42,470 nucleotides of DNA, from positions 1 to 42,470 of the forward strand of contig NZ_AUGW01000028.1 of NCBI RefSeq assembly GCF_000422865.1. Reading direction: 5' to 3'. Under the pieces are notes generated by a model. That model was not told the origin of the DNA. It was given only the letters and a program-made list of their open reading frames with translations, and searched no databases. Source of the stretch: Oceanospirillum maris DSM 6286 (GTDB taxonomy: Bacteria; Pseudomonadota; Gammaproteobacteria; Pseudomonadales; Halomonadaceae). Position 1 is the stretch's first letter. Every line of letters starts with the position of its first letter. Positions 20,398 through 29,330 of this stretch are shown here, in pieces. A program made the position numbers and the translations under genes.

Positions 20398-20460
20398 TGC
20401 TTGAATTTAGATGTTGAGTGCTTAACGCTAGAGGCTGAGTGCTTGAGCCTAGGAATTGGA
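20398..20460. repeat. Three degenerate tandem 21-bp repeats
   Basis: Units 20398-20418, 20419-20439 and 20440-20460 each begin TGCTT and share TAG near position 11. Units 1 and 2 match at 15 of 21 positions, and the third is more diverged. They lie in the 20209-20531 gap between the malic enzyme and rpmE genes. That gap otherwise holds an AT-rich stretch, a weak A6G-CGG-CT6-type hairpin near 20313-20329 and the rpmE terminator. Confidence 0.6.
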
Positions 20461-20486
20461 TGATTCGTTGTAGGATTAAAAGACAT

Positions 20487-20515
20487 AAAAAAAAGCAGCC
20501 CGAAGGCTGCTTTTT
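20487..20515 (-). terminator. Terminator of rpmE
   Basis: AAAAAGCAGCC-CGAA-GGCTGCTTTTT is a perfect 11-bp hairpin with a tetraloop. The A run gives a U tract on the minus strand, 16 bp past the rpmE stop. Confidence 0.92.
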
Positions 20516-20531
20516 ACCGAAAAAGAAAGAC

Positions 20532-20747
20532 TTATGCTTTCTTGATACGGCTTGAGAAACGCTGCTTGAAGCGATCTACACGACCACCAGTAGAAGCTTG
20601 TTTCTGCTTACCGGTGTAAAACGGGTGACACTGAGAACAAACATCCAAGTGCAGCGGCTTATTCAGCGTTGAACGCAGTTGGAAAGTGTGGCCACAGCTG
20701 CAAGTTGCAGAGATGTCGTTGTACTCTGGGTGAATACCTTGTTTCAT
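20532..20747 (-). CDS. rpmE: 50S ribosomal protein L31
   Basis: The 71-aa protein of the large ribosomal subunit begins [12 protein letters not shown] and has the four zinc-binding cysteines of the C+ (zinc-dependent) form (C16 and C18 in CSCG, C37 and C40 in CSQC). It continues with HPFYTGKQK and ends with the basic [13 protein letters not shown]. It is transcribed alone and divergent from priA. In many bacteria a zinc-free paralogue replaces this form under zinc starvation; none is seen in this window. Confidence 0.98.
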   Translation of the reverse strand: MKQGIHPEYNDISATCSCGHTFQLRSTLNKPLHLDVCSQCHPFYTGKQKQASTGGRVDRFKQRFSSRIKKA

Positions 20748-20931
20748 TTTAAATAAACCTCAATAAGTTTGAACCGCCACTTGGTCTTGCCAAGCACCGT
20801 TCAAGGTTTGTATAGAAAACCGGTTATCTTAGCAGGCGTTTCATAATAACAGATGCGAACATCTAATAGGATGAGCCTTATAAGAAGGTGAGGCATAATA
20901 GCAGAGTTTTTCTTTGAGGCAAGAGGTAAGC

Positions 20932-23175
20932 ATGACCTCGTTATTTGATGATGAGCTGCCGGTTATCCGTGTGGCGTTACCTGTGCCGTTAACACGCTGT
21001 TTTGATTATATTTTACCCCCGAACTTACAGCATGAGTATCTACCTCTTGGTGCTCGCGTTCGCGTGCCTTATCGTAATAAAACGATGATTGGTGTGGTGA
21101 TGGCACGGCAGGTAACTCCCGATATTCCGATAGAAAAGCTGAAACCGCTGATTGAATTGATCGATGATGCATCACTTCTGGACGATCATCAGCGTGCTTT
21201 AGCCCAGTGGTTGGCGCGTTATTGTCACGGTCCTATTGGCGATGTTATTAGCTTGATGCTACCTACGTTACTACGCCAAGGTGCAGCGGCCCATATCCAA
21301 GAGGAGACTTACTGGCAGGCAACGCAGAGTGGTCGGGTGCTTGCGCCGGATAAAATGAGTCGGGCGCCTAGGCAGGCGGAGCTACTGCGAGCATTACAAA
21401 AACATCAGCAGCCTGTTGCCGCCACTATGCTGCGTTCTCTTGGTTTTACCTCGGCGCAGATGGCTGCTCTGGAAGATAAGGGGCTGGCAGAGCGCTATAA
21501 ACAGTCCCGTCATCTTGAACCCCATGATGATGGTAAGCCAGTGCTGGCCGAAATACCGCTGCAGTTGAATAATGAGCAGGCGGAGGCTGTTAATGCGGTG
21601 TTAGATAAATTAACGCAGCCAGAGGTTTTTCTACTTGAAGGAATTACCGGTAGCGGCAAAACAGAAGTGTATCTTCAGATTATTGAGGCCGCACTAAAGC
21701 AAAATCGACAAGTGCTGGTTTTAGTACCTGAGATTGGTTTAGCTCCTCAAACGGTGAATCGATTTAAAAAGCGCTTTGCGGTGCCTGTAATGACCTTGCA
21801 CTCTGGTCTCAGTGAAAAAGAACGTTTGGATGCTTGGTTGCTCGCTCGAGATGGTCGAGCGGGTGTTTTAATCGGTACGCGTTCAGCATCAATGACCCCT
21901 TTTAAGGATTTAGGGTTGATTGTGGTTGATGAGGAGCATGATGCTTCCTACAAGCAAGGTGATGGTATTCGTTATTCTGCCCGTGATCTGGCTATTGTGC
22001 GCGGTAAGATGCTGGGCTGCCCCGTTGTTCTTGGTTCTGCAACGCCCTCACTTGAAACCCTGCACAATGCCATGGAAAAGCGCTACCACTGGTTAACGCT
22101 TAAACAGCGAGCAGGTGCTAAGGTACAGCTGCCAGATATTTATCTGCATGATATCCATAATAAAAAATTAACCAATGGGATTGATGGGCGTTTATTGCAA
22201 GTGATGCGCACGCACTTGGAGCAGGGTGGACAGGTGCTTGCTTTTATTAACCGCCGAGGCTTTGCTCCCGCATTGATGTGCCATGACTGTGGCTGGGTTT
22301 CTGATTGTACATTTTGCGATGCACGTATGACCCTTCACCGTGAGCCGCCAAGACTACATTGCCATCACTGCAATACGGTGAGTGGGATTCCTCTTCAATG
22401 CCCTAAATGCTTTGCAACAGAGTTGAAACCGGTGGGATCTGGCACGGAGCGCATGGAAGAAACCCTTGAGCAGGCCTTTAAAGATTGGCCGGTGTTTCGG
22501 GTTGATCGTGACACGGTTAGCAAAAAAGGCATGATGGAAAAACTGCTGGAGAAAGTGCAAAAAGAGGAACCCTGTGTCTTAGTGGGGACTCAGATGTTAG
22601 CAAAAGGGCATCATTTTCCTGCGGTTTCCTTGGTGGTTGTGTTGGATGCTGACGGTGGTTTTTATAGCTCAGACTTCCGCGGCCTTGAGCGTATGGGGCA
22701 ATTATTAACTCAGGTGGCTGGGCGGGCTGGGCGGGAGCAACGCAAGGGTAAAGTTGTGGTGCAAACCCATCGGCCAGAAGACCCGCTGTTAAAGCTGCTT
22801 GCTCGACATGATTACAGCGAGTTTTCACGTTGTTTGTTGGAGGAACGTCGGGAAACGCTTCTCCCTCCTTACTCTTTTATGGCGATTATCCGAGCGGAGG
22901 CCAATCAAAGTGATTTGGTTTCAAGCTTTCTGGCTGATGTGGTGCAGGCCGCTGAGCCGGTGATCACCCAAATTGAAGGACTGGAGGTTATCGGGCCGCT
23001 ACCCTCCCCAATGGAGCGTCGCTTTGGTCGCTATCATATGCAAATTTGGCTGCTGTGTAGTAAAAGAGCACCGCTGCATCAGGGGATCGCCTGTTTGTTG
23101 GATCTTATTAATCGTCATCCTATGCAGCGTAAAGTACGCTGGTCTTTGGATGTTGATCCACAGGAATTGATTTGA
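20932..23175 (+). CDS. priA: Primosomal protein N' (replication restart helicase PriA)
   Basis: The 747-aa 3'-5' DNA helicase reloads the replisome at collapsed forks. Order of parts: N-terminal 3' DNA-binding domain (VALPVPLTRCFDYILP), Walker A GITGSGKTEVYLQ, DEEH box (IVVDEEHDASYKQGDG), and helicase motif GSATPSLET. Paired zinc-binding cysteines follow (CHDCGWVSDCTFCDARM and CHHCNTVSGIPLQCPKC), then motifs V-VI (GTQMLAKGHHFP, QVAGRAGRE). ATG 20932 is preferred: it has AGAGG five bases upstream, while a TTG at 20914 would use that site as coding. It is full length. It is divergent from rpmE and followed by argS after 223 bp. Confidence 0.96.
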   Translation: MTSLFDDELPVIRVALPVPLTRCFDYILPPNLQHEYLPLGARVRVPYRNKTMIGVVMARQVTPDIPIEKLKPLIELIDDASLLDDHQRALAQWLARYCHGPIGDVISLMLPTLLRQGAAAHIQEETYWQATQSGRVLAPDKMSRAPRQAELLRALQKHQQPVAATMLRSLGFTSAQMAALEDKGLAERYKQSRHLEPHDDGKPVLAEIPLQLNNEQAEAVNAVLDKLTQPEVFLLEGITGSGKTEVYLQIIEAALKQNRQVLVLVPEIGLAPQTVNRFKKRFAVPVMTLHSGLSEKERLDAWLLARDGRAGVLIGTRSASMTPFKDLGLIVVDEEHDASYKQGDGIRYSARDLAIVRGKMLGCPVVLGSATPSLETLHNAMEKRYHWLTLKQRAGAKVQLPDIYLHDIHNKKLTNGIDGRLLQVMRTHLEQGGQVLAFINRRGFAPALMCHDCGWVSDCTFCDARMTLHREPPRLHCHHCNTVSGIPLQCPKCFATELKPVGSGTERMEETLEQAFKDWPVFRVDRDTVSKKGMMEKLLEKVQKEEPCVLVGTQMLAKGHHFPAVSLVVVLDADGGFYSSDFRGLERMGQLLTQVAGRAGREQRKGKVVVQTHRPEDPLLKLLARHDYSEFSRCLLEERRETLLPPYSFMAIIRAEANQSDLVSSFLADVVQAAEPVITQIEGLEVIGPLPSPMERRFGRYHMQIWLLCSKRAPLHQGIACLLDLINRHPMQRKVRWSLDVDPQELI

Positions 23176-23290
23176 TCACAGGTTAACCTTTATAAACCTT
23201 AATCCATCTTTTACCTGATATTATGGAAAAGCATAGTTTTGTGGTTAACAGATGCATGAATAAAGATGATAATAGTGGGTTATTACTTTA

Positions 23291-23329
23291 TCGCGAGTAA
23301 GTAACAAGTAACGGTCGCGAGTGAATAAC
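23291..23329 (+). repeat. 24-bp-period direct repeat between priA and argS
   Basis: TCGCGAGTAAGTAAC (23291-23305) recurs as TCGCGAGTGAATAAC (23315-23329), 13 of 15 identical, spaced 24 bp apart. It lies in the argS upstream region. No confident promoter or terminator was seen in this 223-bp gap. Confidence 0.6.
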
Positions 23330-23398
23330 GCCCAGTAGGCTGAATGTTCTTGAAAATAGTCAGCCTGTCAATTTCTTGGTTAGCAGATCCGGATTGAA

Positions 23399-25189
23399 AT
23401 GAAAGAACATATTGCTGAATTAATTAGTGCCGCTATCGACTCTCTGAAACAGCAGGACATTCTGCCTGCTGACCTATCGCCACGTATCATGGTGGAAAAC
23501 GCCAAAGATAAAGCCCACGGTGATTTTGCGACAAATATCGCATTAATGCTGGCTAAGCCAGCGGGTTGTGCTCCCCGTGAGCTGGCGCAAAAGCTGGTTG
23601 ATGCACTACCTCAAAGCAGCAGTGTGACTCAGGTTGATATTGCAGGCCCAGGTTTTATTAACTTCTTTGCTAGCGCTGCGACGATCACTGCGGTTGTGGC
23701 CGATGTGCTGAGCCAAAAAGACGCTTTCGGTTTAAGTAAAGTCGGTGGTCATCAAAAAATACAGGTTGAGTTTGTTTCTGCAAACCCAACAGGGCCGCTG
23801 CATGTTGGGCATGGTCGAGGTGCGGCCTATGGCGCTACGGTATCTGATTTCTTGGCTGCGGCAGGCTTTGATGTTTACCGAGAGTACTATGTTAATGACG
23901 CTGGCCGTCAGATGGATATTTTGGCGACAAGTGTCTGGCTGCGGTACTTAGAGTTAGAGAGCTTAGAGTTAGAGAGCGAGGGGCAGAACGGCATCGCGTT
24001 TGATTTCCCAAGCAACGGCTATAAAGGCGGCTATATTCTCGATATCGCTAAGAAAGCACAGGATCAGTTTGGCGATCGCTTGGTTCGTTCTGCAGCGGAT
24101 GTGTTTTCAGGCGTAGCTGCGGATGAGCCACAAGGTGGCGATAAAGAAGCGCATATTGATGGCCTTATCGCACAAGCCAAAGCACTTTTGGGTGCAGAAA
24201 CCTATGATGTTATGTTTGATATTGCCTTGGAGGATATCCGTGGTGATATTGAAAACGACCTAGGTGAGTTTGGTGTTGCGTATCAAAACTGGTTCTCTGA
24301 GCGCTCGTTAACCCGCGGGGGTGATGTTGAAACAGCCCTGAAGAAATTAACCGATGCCGGGCATATCTATGAAGAGGGTGGTGCCCAATGGTTCCGTTCC
24401 ACCGCCTTTGGTGATGACAAAGACCGTTGTGTGGTACGTGATAACGGCATGACCACCTACTTCGCCTCTGACATTGCTTATATGCATAATAAATTTGAGC
24501 GTGGCTTTGACAAGTTGTTGTATGTATTTGGTGCAGATCACCATGGTTATCTGCCACGTCTAAAAGCTGTTTGTCAGGCGCTAGATTATCCGTTAGAAAA
24601 ATTGGATTTCCGCCTGGTACAATTTGCTATTTTATACCGTGGCTCTGAGCGTGTTCAGATGTCGACCCGCTCCGGTTCTTTTGTGACACTGCGCGAACTG
24701 CGTGAAGAAGTTGGTAACGATGCGGCTCGTTTCTTCTATGTGAGCCGTAAGTCTGATCAACATATGGATTTTGACTTGGATCTGGCTAAATCGCAGTCTA
24801 AAGATAATCCTGTTTATTACATTCAGTATGCTCATGCTCGTGTTTGCAGCGTTATGCGTAAATTGGCAGAGCATGAATGGGACTTTGATCAAGAGGCAGG
24901 TCTTGCTGCATTAGAACTGTTGGATAGTGATTACGAGAAGAACTTGATGGTAGCGTTGGCTCGTTATCCTGAAGTACTGGAAAATTGTGCGCTGCACTAT
25001 GAGCCCCACGTTATGGCTCAGTTTATGAAAGAGCTCGCATCAGATTTCCACACTTGGTACAACGCCCTTAAAGTATTGGAAAATGATGCTCAAATCCGTA
25101 ATGCCCGATTAGCACTAAGCGAAGCTGTGCGCCAAGTGTTAGCAAATGGTTTGGGGCTGCTGGGTGTGAGCGCACCGGAGGAGATGTAA
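23399..25189 (+). CDS. argS: Arginyl-tRNA synthetase
   Basis: The 596-aa class I synthetase charges tRNA-Arg. The N-terminal Add1 tRNA-elbow domain covers about residues 1-110. The HIGH signature lies in SANPTGPLHVGHGRG (HVGH 135-138). The KMSKS loop is in the ArgS-type altered form around RVQMSTRSG, and the alpha-helical anticodon-binding domain with YIQYAHARVCSV closes the protein. It carries an in-frame duplication, LELES twice at residues 184-193, inside the catalytic domain. Length and other motifs are normal, so the enzyme should be active. The downstream SPOR gene starts 5 bp after the stop, so they share a transcript. Confidence 0.97.
   Translation: MKEHIAELISAAIDSLKQQDILPADLSPRIMVENAKDKAHGDFATNIALMLAKPAGCAPRELAQKLVDALPQSSSVTQVDIAGPGFINFFASAATITAVVADVLSQKDAFGLSKVGGHQKIQVEFVSANPTGPLHVGHGRGAAYGATVSDFLAAAGFDVYREYYVNDAGRQMDILATSVWLRYLELESLELESEGQNGIAFDFPSNGYKGGYILDIAKKAQDQFGDRLVRSAADVFSGVAADEPQGGDKEAHIDGLIAQAKALLGAETYDVMFDIALEDIRGDIENDLGEFGVAYQNWFSERSLTRGGDVETALKKLTDAGHIYEEGGAQWFRSTAFGDDKDRCVVRDNGMTTYFASDIAYMHNKFERGFDKLLYVFGADHHGYLPRLKAVCQALDYPLEKLDFRLVQFAILYRGSERVQMSTRSGSFVTLRELREEVGNDAARFFYVSRKSDQHMDFDLDLAKSQSKDNPVYYIQYAHARVCSVMRKLAEHEWDFDQEAGLAALELLDSDYEKNLMVALARYPEVLENCALHYEPHVMAQFMKELASDFHTWYNALKVLENDAQIRNARLALSEAVRQVLANGLGLLGVSAPEEM
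23948..23977 (+). repeat. Exact 15-bp tandem duplication inside argS
   Basis: TTAGAGTTAGAGAGC occurs twice in direct succession (23948-23962, 23963-23977), encoding Leu-Glu-Leu-Glu-Ser twice. The match is exact, suggesting a recent slippage duplication. Confidence 0.95.
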
Positions 25190-25194
25190 GTATT

Positions 25195-25794
25195 ATGAGC
25201 AGGGATTTCGCCAAAAAAACATCGGCTAACAAGCGGGGCGGAGCTTCACCGCGACAGGAAGATGCACCGGTAACTCAGCGTCGAGAGTTGCCGCCATGGA
25301 GCTGGCTGATTTTTGGTGTGGTTTTGGGTTTTGGTCTTGCTAAATGGCAAGGCTCTGGCTCTGAACCTCCTGCTCTTCCCCGTATGGCTGCGGTACCTGC
25401 TGAACCTGCAGCCGTAGTGCCACCTGATGATAGCGTTGCACCACAGGATGAAGAGCGTAAGCGTTTTGATTTTTATAATCTTCTGCCTCAGCAAGAGGTG
25501 ACAACAGCACCTGTTGAAGAATATCAGTCAACGCCCCGTGATACGGAGAATGAAAACTTACCTGAATATATTCTTCAGGTCGGTTCGTTCCGTGCGAAAG
25601 CAGATGCTGAGCGACTTGTCGCTAAGTTAAAAACACAAGGGCATGCACCAATGATTGCCAGCACCGAAACGGCAAGTGGTACTTGGCATCGTGTGCGCAT
25701 TGGCCCGTTCAAGGATAGACGTAAGTTGAATATGGCTCAGGATGCGATGGCTAGAGATAATATCCAGTCTTTGTTGATTCGTTTACCTCAGTAA
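25195..25794 (+). CDS. ftsN: SPOR-domain cell division protein, FtsN-like
   Basis: The 199-aa bitopic membrane protein has a basic cytoplasmic N-terminus (about 1-38) and one membrane helix (about 39-53, SWLIFGVVLGFGLAKW). A Pro/Glu-rich periplasmic linker contains the short RFDFYNLLPQ motif, close to the essential region of FtsN-type proteins. A C-terminal SPOR domain (about 118-198, YILQVGSFRAKADAERLVAKL) follows. It probably binds septal glycan and helps activate septal wall synthesis. It is shorter than enteric FtsN, and identity rests on position (argS-ftsN-hslV) and domain order. Other SPOR proteins share this plan, so the symbol is likely rather than certain. Confidence 0.82.
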   Translation: MSRDFAKKTSANKRGGASPRQEDAPVTQRRELPPWSWLIFGVVLGFGLAKWQGSGSEPPALPRMAAVPAEPAAVVPPDDSVAPQDEERKRFDFYNLLPQQEVTTAPVEEYQSTPRDTENENLPEYILQVGSFRAKADAERLVAKLKTQGHAPMIASTETASGTWHRVRIGPFKDRRKLNMAQDAMARDNIQSLLIRLPQ

Positions 25795-25820
25795 TCAGTT
25801 CTTGATGCACTGATTATTTT

Positions 25821-25861
25821 AAGCCGTTAAATCTCTTATTTTAGGGATTTAACGGCTTTTT
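25821..25861 (+). terminator. Terminator after ftsN-like gene
   Basis: AAGCCGTTAAATC and GATTTAACGGCTT form a perfect 13-bp stem with a 12-nt loop, followed by T. It separates argS-ftsN from hslVU. Confidence 0.9.
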
Positions 25862-25895
25862 GCCGACTATTCTCTCTTTTTTCCTGTCGTTAACG

Positions 25896-25926
25896 CTTGA
25901 AATTCCCTTAGGTTGCCTCCACCTAT
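25896..25926 (+). promoter_or_regulatory. Heat-shock (sigma-32) type promoter candidate for hslVU
   Basis: CTTGAAA (25896-25902) matches the sigma-32 -35 element exactly. After 16 bp, CCACCTAT (25919-25926) partly resembles the CCCCATNT -10. It lies about 80 bp before hslV, a classic heat-shock operon. The -10 match is only partial. Confidence 0.5.
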
Positions 25927-26006
25927 TTTTGTTCTAGAGGGTGGATTACCTTTTTAATTTTAAGCTTGCAAGGTATAAGCCTTTTTAACCCAATTTGGAG
26001 TAGCAG

Positions 26007-26531
26007 ATGACAACGATTGTAGCTGTGCGTCGTGATAACCAGGTCGTACTCGGTGGAGACGGCCAAGTTTCCCTAGGCAATACCGTAATGAAAGGTAATG
26101 CTCGCAAAGTACGCCGTCTGTATCGTAATCAGGTTTTGGCAGGATTTGCCGGTGGCACAGCAGATGCGTTCACTTTGTTCGAGCGCTTTGAATCTCAGCT
26201 AGAAAAACATCAAGGTCAATTGGTGCGAGCCGCTGTCGAAATGGCGAAAGATTGGCGTACTGACCGAGCGTTACGTCGCCTAGAGGCGATGCTGATTGTG
26301 GCAGATACCACTGCAACATTAATTATTTCAGGCACTGGCGATGTCGTAGAGCCAGAGCATGGTGTTGTCGCGATTGGCTCTGGTGGTAACTATGCACTGG
26401 CCGCCGGTCGTGCATTGCATGAAAATACAGCATTAACCGCGCAAGAGATTGTAGAGAAAAGTCTTGCGATGGCCGGTGATATTTGTGTCTTTACCAATCA
26501 CTCGCCAACCATTGAAGAGCTGTCTTGGTAG
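26007..26531 (+). CDS. hslV: ATP-dependent protease proteolytic subunit HslV
   Basis: The 174-aa N-terminal-threonine peptidase forms the double-ring core of the HslUV (ClpQY) protease, related to the proteasome beta subunit. After removal of Met1, Thr2 of MTTIVAVRR is the nucleophile. [24 protein letters not shown] and [14 protein letters not shown] are family hallmarks. It is one of the strongest-conserved genes here. HslU follows after 95 bp. A sigma-32-like element upstream agrees with heat-shock control. Confidence 0.98.
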   Translation: MTTIVAVRRDNQVVLGGDGQVSLGNTVMKGNARKVRRLYRNQVLAGFAGGTADAFTLFERFESQLEKHQGQLVRAAVEMAKDWRTDRALRRLEAMLIVADTTATLIISGTGDVVEPEHGVVAIGSGGNYALAAGRALHENTALTAQEIVEKSLAMAGDICVFTNHSPTIEELSW

Positions 26532-26626
26532 TGATTCACCTGCATCCTATGTTGCAAGTCTCTTGGGGGTAGCCAGTGTTATCGGCACCAAGATTTAAAA
26601 AAACTACGTATTAAAGGGAAGATATT

Positions 26627-27949
26627 ATGTCTCAGATGACGCCCCGTGAAATTGTTTCAGAGCTGGATCGCTTTATTGTTGGTCAATCCGATGCGAAACG
26701 TGCCGTTGCTATTGCGCTGCGTAATCGCTGGCGCCGTATGCAGCTTGACCCAGAGCTGCGCCAAGAAGTCACCCCCAAAAATATTCTGATGATTGGCCCT
26801 ACGGGTGTAGGTAAAACCGAGATTGCTCGCCGTTTGGCTAAACTGGCTAATGCACCTTTTATTAAGGTTGAAGCCACCAAGTTTACTGAAGTGGGTTATG
26901 TCGGCCGTGATGTTGAAACCATTATCCGTGACTTAACGGATATGGCGATGAAAATGCTGCGTGAGCAAGCCATGAAGAAGGTGCGTTCGGGAGCAGAAGA
27001 GGCCGCAGAAGAACGTATTCTTGATGCGCTATTGCCACCTGCACGGGCGGGCTTTAATGAGGAGCCTGCCCCTGATAGTTCTACACGCCAAGTATTCCGC
27101 AAAAAGCTGCGCGAAGGTGAACTCGACGATAAAGAGATCGAAATTGATGTGACTGCGCCTCAAGTAGGCGTTGAGATTATGGCTCCTCCAGGTATGGAAG
27201 AGATGACCAATCAGCTACAGAGTATGTTCTCGAATTTGTCGAATGAACGCACCAAGAAACGTAAGCTGAAAGTGAAAGATGCTCTGCGTCAGGCGACGGA
27301 TGAAGAAGCCGCGAAGCTTGTAAATGAAGATGAGTTGAAATCACAGGTTGTGGATACGGTTGAACAAAACGGTATCGTCTTTATTGATGAGATTGATAAA
27401 GTCGCCAAGCGCGGAGAGTCGGGCGGTGCTGATGTTTCCCGTGAAGGTGTGCAGCGTGACCTGCTACCCTTAATTGAAGGCAGTACTGTTTCGACCAAGC
27501 ATGGCATGGTGAAAACGGATCATATTTTATTTATTGCCTCTGGTGCATTCCATCTGAGCAAACCTTCAGATTTGATTCCTGAGCTGCAAGGCCGTTTACC
27601 GATTCGTGTTGAATTAAGCGCATTAACGCCCGATGACTTTAAACGTATCTTGACCGAGCCTAGCGCAGCATTAACGGTTCAATATGTTGAGTTGATGAAG
27701 ACCGAAGGCTTAAGCATCGAATTTACCGAAGATGGTATCAGTCGGATTGCTGAAATCGCTTATCAAGTTAACGAAGGCACAGAAAACATCGGTGCCCGTC
27801 GTTTGCATACCGTGATGGAGCGTTTGCTTGAAAGCATCTCCTTTGATGCGGCGGAAATTAAAGATACTGTTGTGATCAACAGCGCCTATGTCAGCAAGCA
27901 GCTGGATGATCTGGCAACGGATGAAGATTTAAGTCGCTTTATTCTTTAG
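26627..27949 (+). CDS. hslU: ATP-dependent protease ATPase subunit HslU
   Basis: The 440-aa AAA+ unfoldase feeds substrates to HslV. It shows the start [17 protein letters not shown], Walker [10 protein letters not shown] and the pore loop region [16 protein letters not shown] helical I-domain (about 110-240) follows, then Walker [15 protein letters not shown], sensor regions, [19 protein letters not shown], and the C-terminal LSRFIL tail that docks in HslV. Full length. Ends at a strong terminator. Confidence 0.98.
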   Translation: MSQMTPREIVSELDRFIVGQSDAKRAVAIALRNRWRRMQLDPELRQEVTPKNILMIGPTGVGKTEIARRLAKLANAPFIKVEATKFTEVGYVGRDVETIIRDLTDMAMKMLREQAMKKVRSGAEEAAEERILDALLPPARAGFNEEPAPDSSTRQVFRKKLREGELDDKEIEIDVTAPQVGVEIMAPPGMEEMTNQLQSMFSNLSNERTKKRKLKVKDALRQATDEEAAKLVNEDELKSQVVDTVEQNGIVFIDEIDKVAKRGESGGADVSREGVQRDLLPLIEGSTVSTKHGMVKTDHILFIASGAFHLSKPSDLIPELQGRLPIRVELSALTPDDFKRILTEPSAALTVQYVELMKTEGLSIEFTEDGISRIAEIAYQVNEGTENIGARRLHTVMERLLESISFDAAEIKDTVVINSAYVSKQLDDLATDEDLSRFIL

Positions 27950-27972
27950 AGTAAGTATTAATTGCTATCCAG

Positions 27973-28000
27973 AAGGCCGGTTTATACAACCGGCCTTTTT
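27973..28000 (+). terminator. Terminator of hslVU
   Basis: AAGGCCGGTT and AACCGGCCTT form a perfect 10-bp hairpin with a 5-nt loop followed by T residues, 24 bp past the hslU stop. Confidence 0.94.
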
Positions 28001-28054
28001 ATTGCCTAATTAGGCAGAGTCGCTTTTATGGCCCGTTAGGCCTGAGAGGTTAAT

Positions 28055-28450
28055 ATGAGTTCTGAGAAAAACACCCTCGTTCCCAGCAAAATAAACTATC
28101 GCAAAACGGCAAACCTGCTTGAACTGCATTATAGCGATGGCACTTTGCTAGAGCTTGAAGCTGAGTTGTTACGGGTCTATTCGCCGTCGGCTGATGTGCG
28201 CGGCCACGGTGAAGGTAATGAAGTTCTGCAAACAGGCAAGAAACGAGTGACTTTACTGGATATCAAGCCTGCGGGAAGCTATGCGATAAAGCTTTGCTTT
28301 GATGACGGCCATGATACCGGTTTGTATGCTTGGGAATACCTTTATGAGCTGGGTATTCACAAAGAGGCATTTTGGAAAGATTACCTGCGCCGTATTGAAG
28401 AAGCTGGCGCGAGCCGAGAGCCGTCACTGATCTCAATCAAGCAATTGTAA
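28055..28450 (+). CDS. DUF971 (gamma-butyrobetaine hydroxylase N-terminal-like) protein
   Basis: The 131-aa protein is a stand-alone copy of the small domain found at the N-terminus of gamma-butyrobetaine hydroxylases. Recognisable parts are LLELHYSDGTLLELEAELLRVYSPSADVRGHG, the central VTLLDIKPAGSYAIKLCFDDGHDTGLYAWEYLYELG and a short helical tail. Such proteins commonly sit beside hslU in Pseudomonas-like genomes. No hydroxylase domain is attached, and the biochemical role is not known; an iron-sulfur or metal link has been suggested for the family but no cluster motif is evident here. Confidence 0.85.
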   Translation: MSSEKNTLVPSKINYRKTANLLELHYSDGTLLELEAELLRVYSPSADVRGHGEGNEVLQTGKKRVTLLDIKPAGSYAIKLCFDDGHDTGLYAWEYLYELGIHKEAFWKDYLRRIEEAGASREPSLISIKQL

Positions 28451-28455
28451 GCACT

Positions 28456-28485
28456 GATTGTTATAGGGCTGATTGTTACAGGGCT
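28456..28485 (+). repeat. 15-bp tandem repeat before ubiE
   Basis: GATTGTTATAGGGCT (28456-28470) is followed directly by GATTGTTACAGGGCT (28471-28485), 14 of 15 identical. It lies between the DUF971 gene and ubiE. Confidence 0.9.
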
Positions 28486-28564
28486 GAGCATAAGCTCGTC
28501 AGACAAAGACAAATCGCGCCGTCCGGTTTACAATGTCGCCAATTTTGAAAGCAAAGGTTTCGTC

Positions 28565-29326
28565 ATGTCAGAGACAGAAAAGGAAGGTCAAAACACCCAT
28601 TTTGGTTATAAACAGGTGGGCGTTGAAGAAAAAGAAGGCAAAGTTGCTGAAGTTTTTCATTCAGTTGCTGCAAAATACGACCTGATGAATGACCTGATGT
28701 CGATGGGGATTCATCGACTGTGGAAGCGTATGACCATTGAAATGAGTGGTGTACGCCAAGGGAATAAGGTTTTAGATATAGCCGGTGGTACTGGTGATCT
28801 GACGCTCAAGTTTTCCCGCCTCGTCGGTAAAAGCGGTTGCGTGGTACTGGCGGATATTAATGATTCCATGCTGAAAGTGGGTCGGGATAAGTTGCTCGAT
28901 AAAGGTTGCAGCGGTAATGTTGAGTTTGTTCAGGCTAATGCCGAAACATTGCCCTTCCCTGATAATACGTTTGACTGTATTACGATCGCCTTTGGTCTGC
29001 GCAACGTGACGGATAAAGATAAAGCGCTGCGGTCGATGACTCGGATTCTTAAGCCGGGTGGTCGATTATTAGTGCTAGAGTTTTCTACACCAACCAATCC
29101 TGTGATGAGTAAAATCTACGATACGTATTCGTTTACGGCTCTGCCGTTTATGGGGCAACTGGTTATTAATGATTCTGAAAGCTACCGCTATCTAGCCGAG
29201 TCAATTCGTATGCATCCTGACCAAGAAACGCTGAAGGGGATGATGGAAGATGCGGGGCTTTCCCGTGTTGAATATCACAATATGACCAGCGGCATAGTGG
29301 CTTTACACCGTGGCGTAAAGCTTTAA
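28565..29326 (+). CDS. ubiE: Ubiquinone/menaquinone C-methyltransferase UbiE
   Basis: The 253-aa SAM-dependent enzyme C-methylates the demethyl quinone ring in ubiquinone (and menaquinone, where present) synthesis. It shows THFGYKQV near the N-terminus, the [19 protein letters not shown] signature, SAM motif [16 protein letters not shown], the [20 protein letters not shown] segment and the C-terminal [13 protein letters not shown]. Normal length. First of the ubiE-ubiJ-ubiB group; ubiJ starts within a few bases of its stop. Confidence 0.98.
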   Translation: MSETEKEGQNTHFGYKQVGVEEKEGKVAEVFHSVAAKYDLMNDLMSMGIHRLWKRMTIEMSGVRQGNKVLDIAGGTGDLTLKFSRLVGKSGCVVLADINDSMLKVGRDKLLDKGCSGNVEFVQANAETLPFPDNTFDCITIAFGLRNVTDKDKALRSMTRILKPGGRLLVLEFSTPTNPVMSKIYDTYSFTALPFMGQLVINDSESYRYLAESIRMHPDQETLKGMMEDAGLSRVEYHNMTSGIVALHRGVKL

Positions 29327-29330
29327 GGTG

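Noticed and set aside
24210-24557. 115-codon antisense frame within argS, His- and Gln-rich
   Set aside because: Its composition is what the reverse complement of coding sequence gives; no ribosome site or family match.
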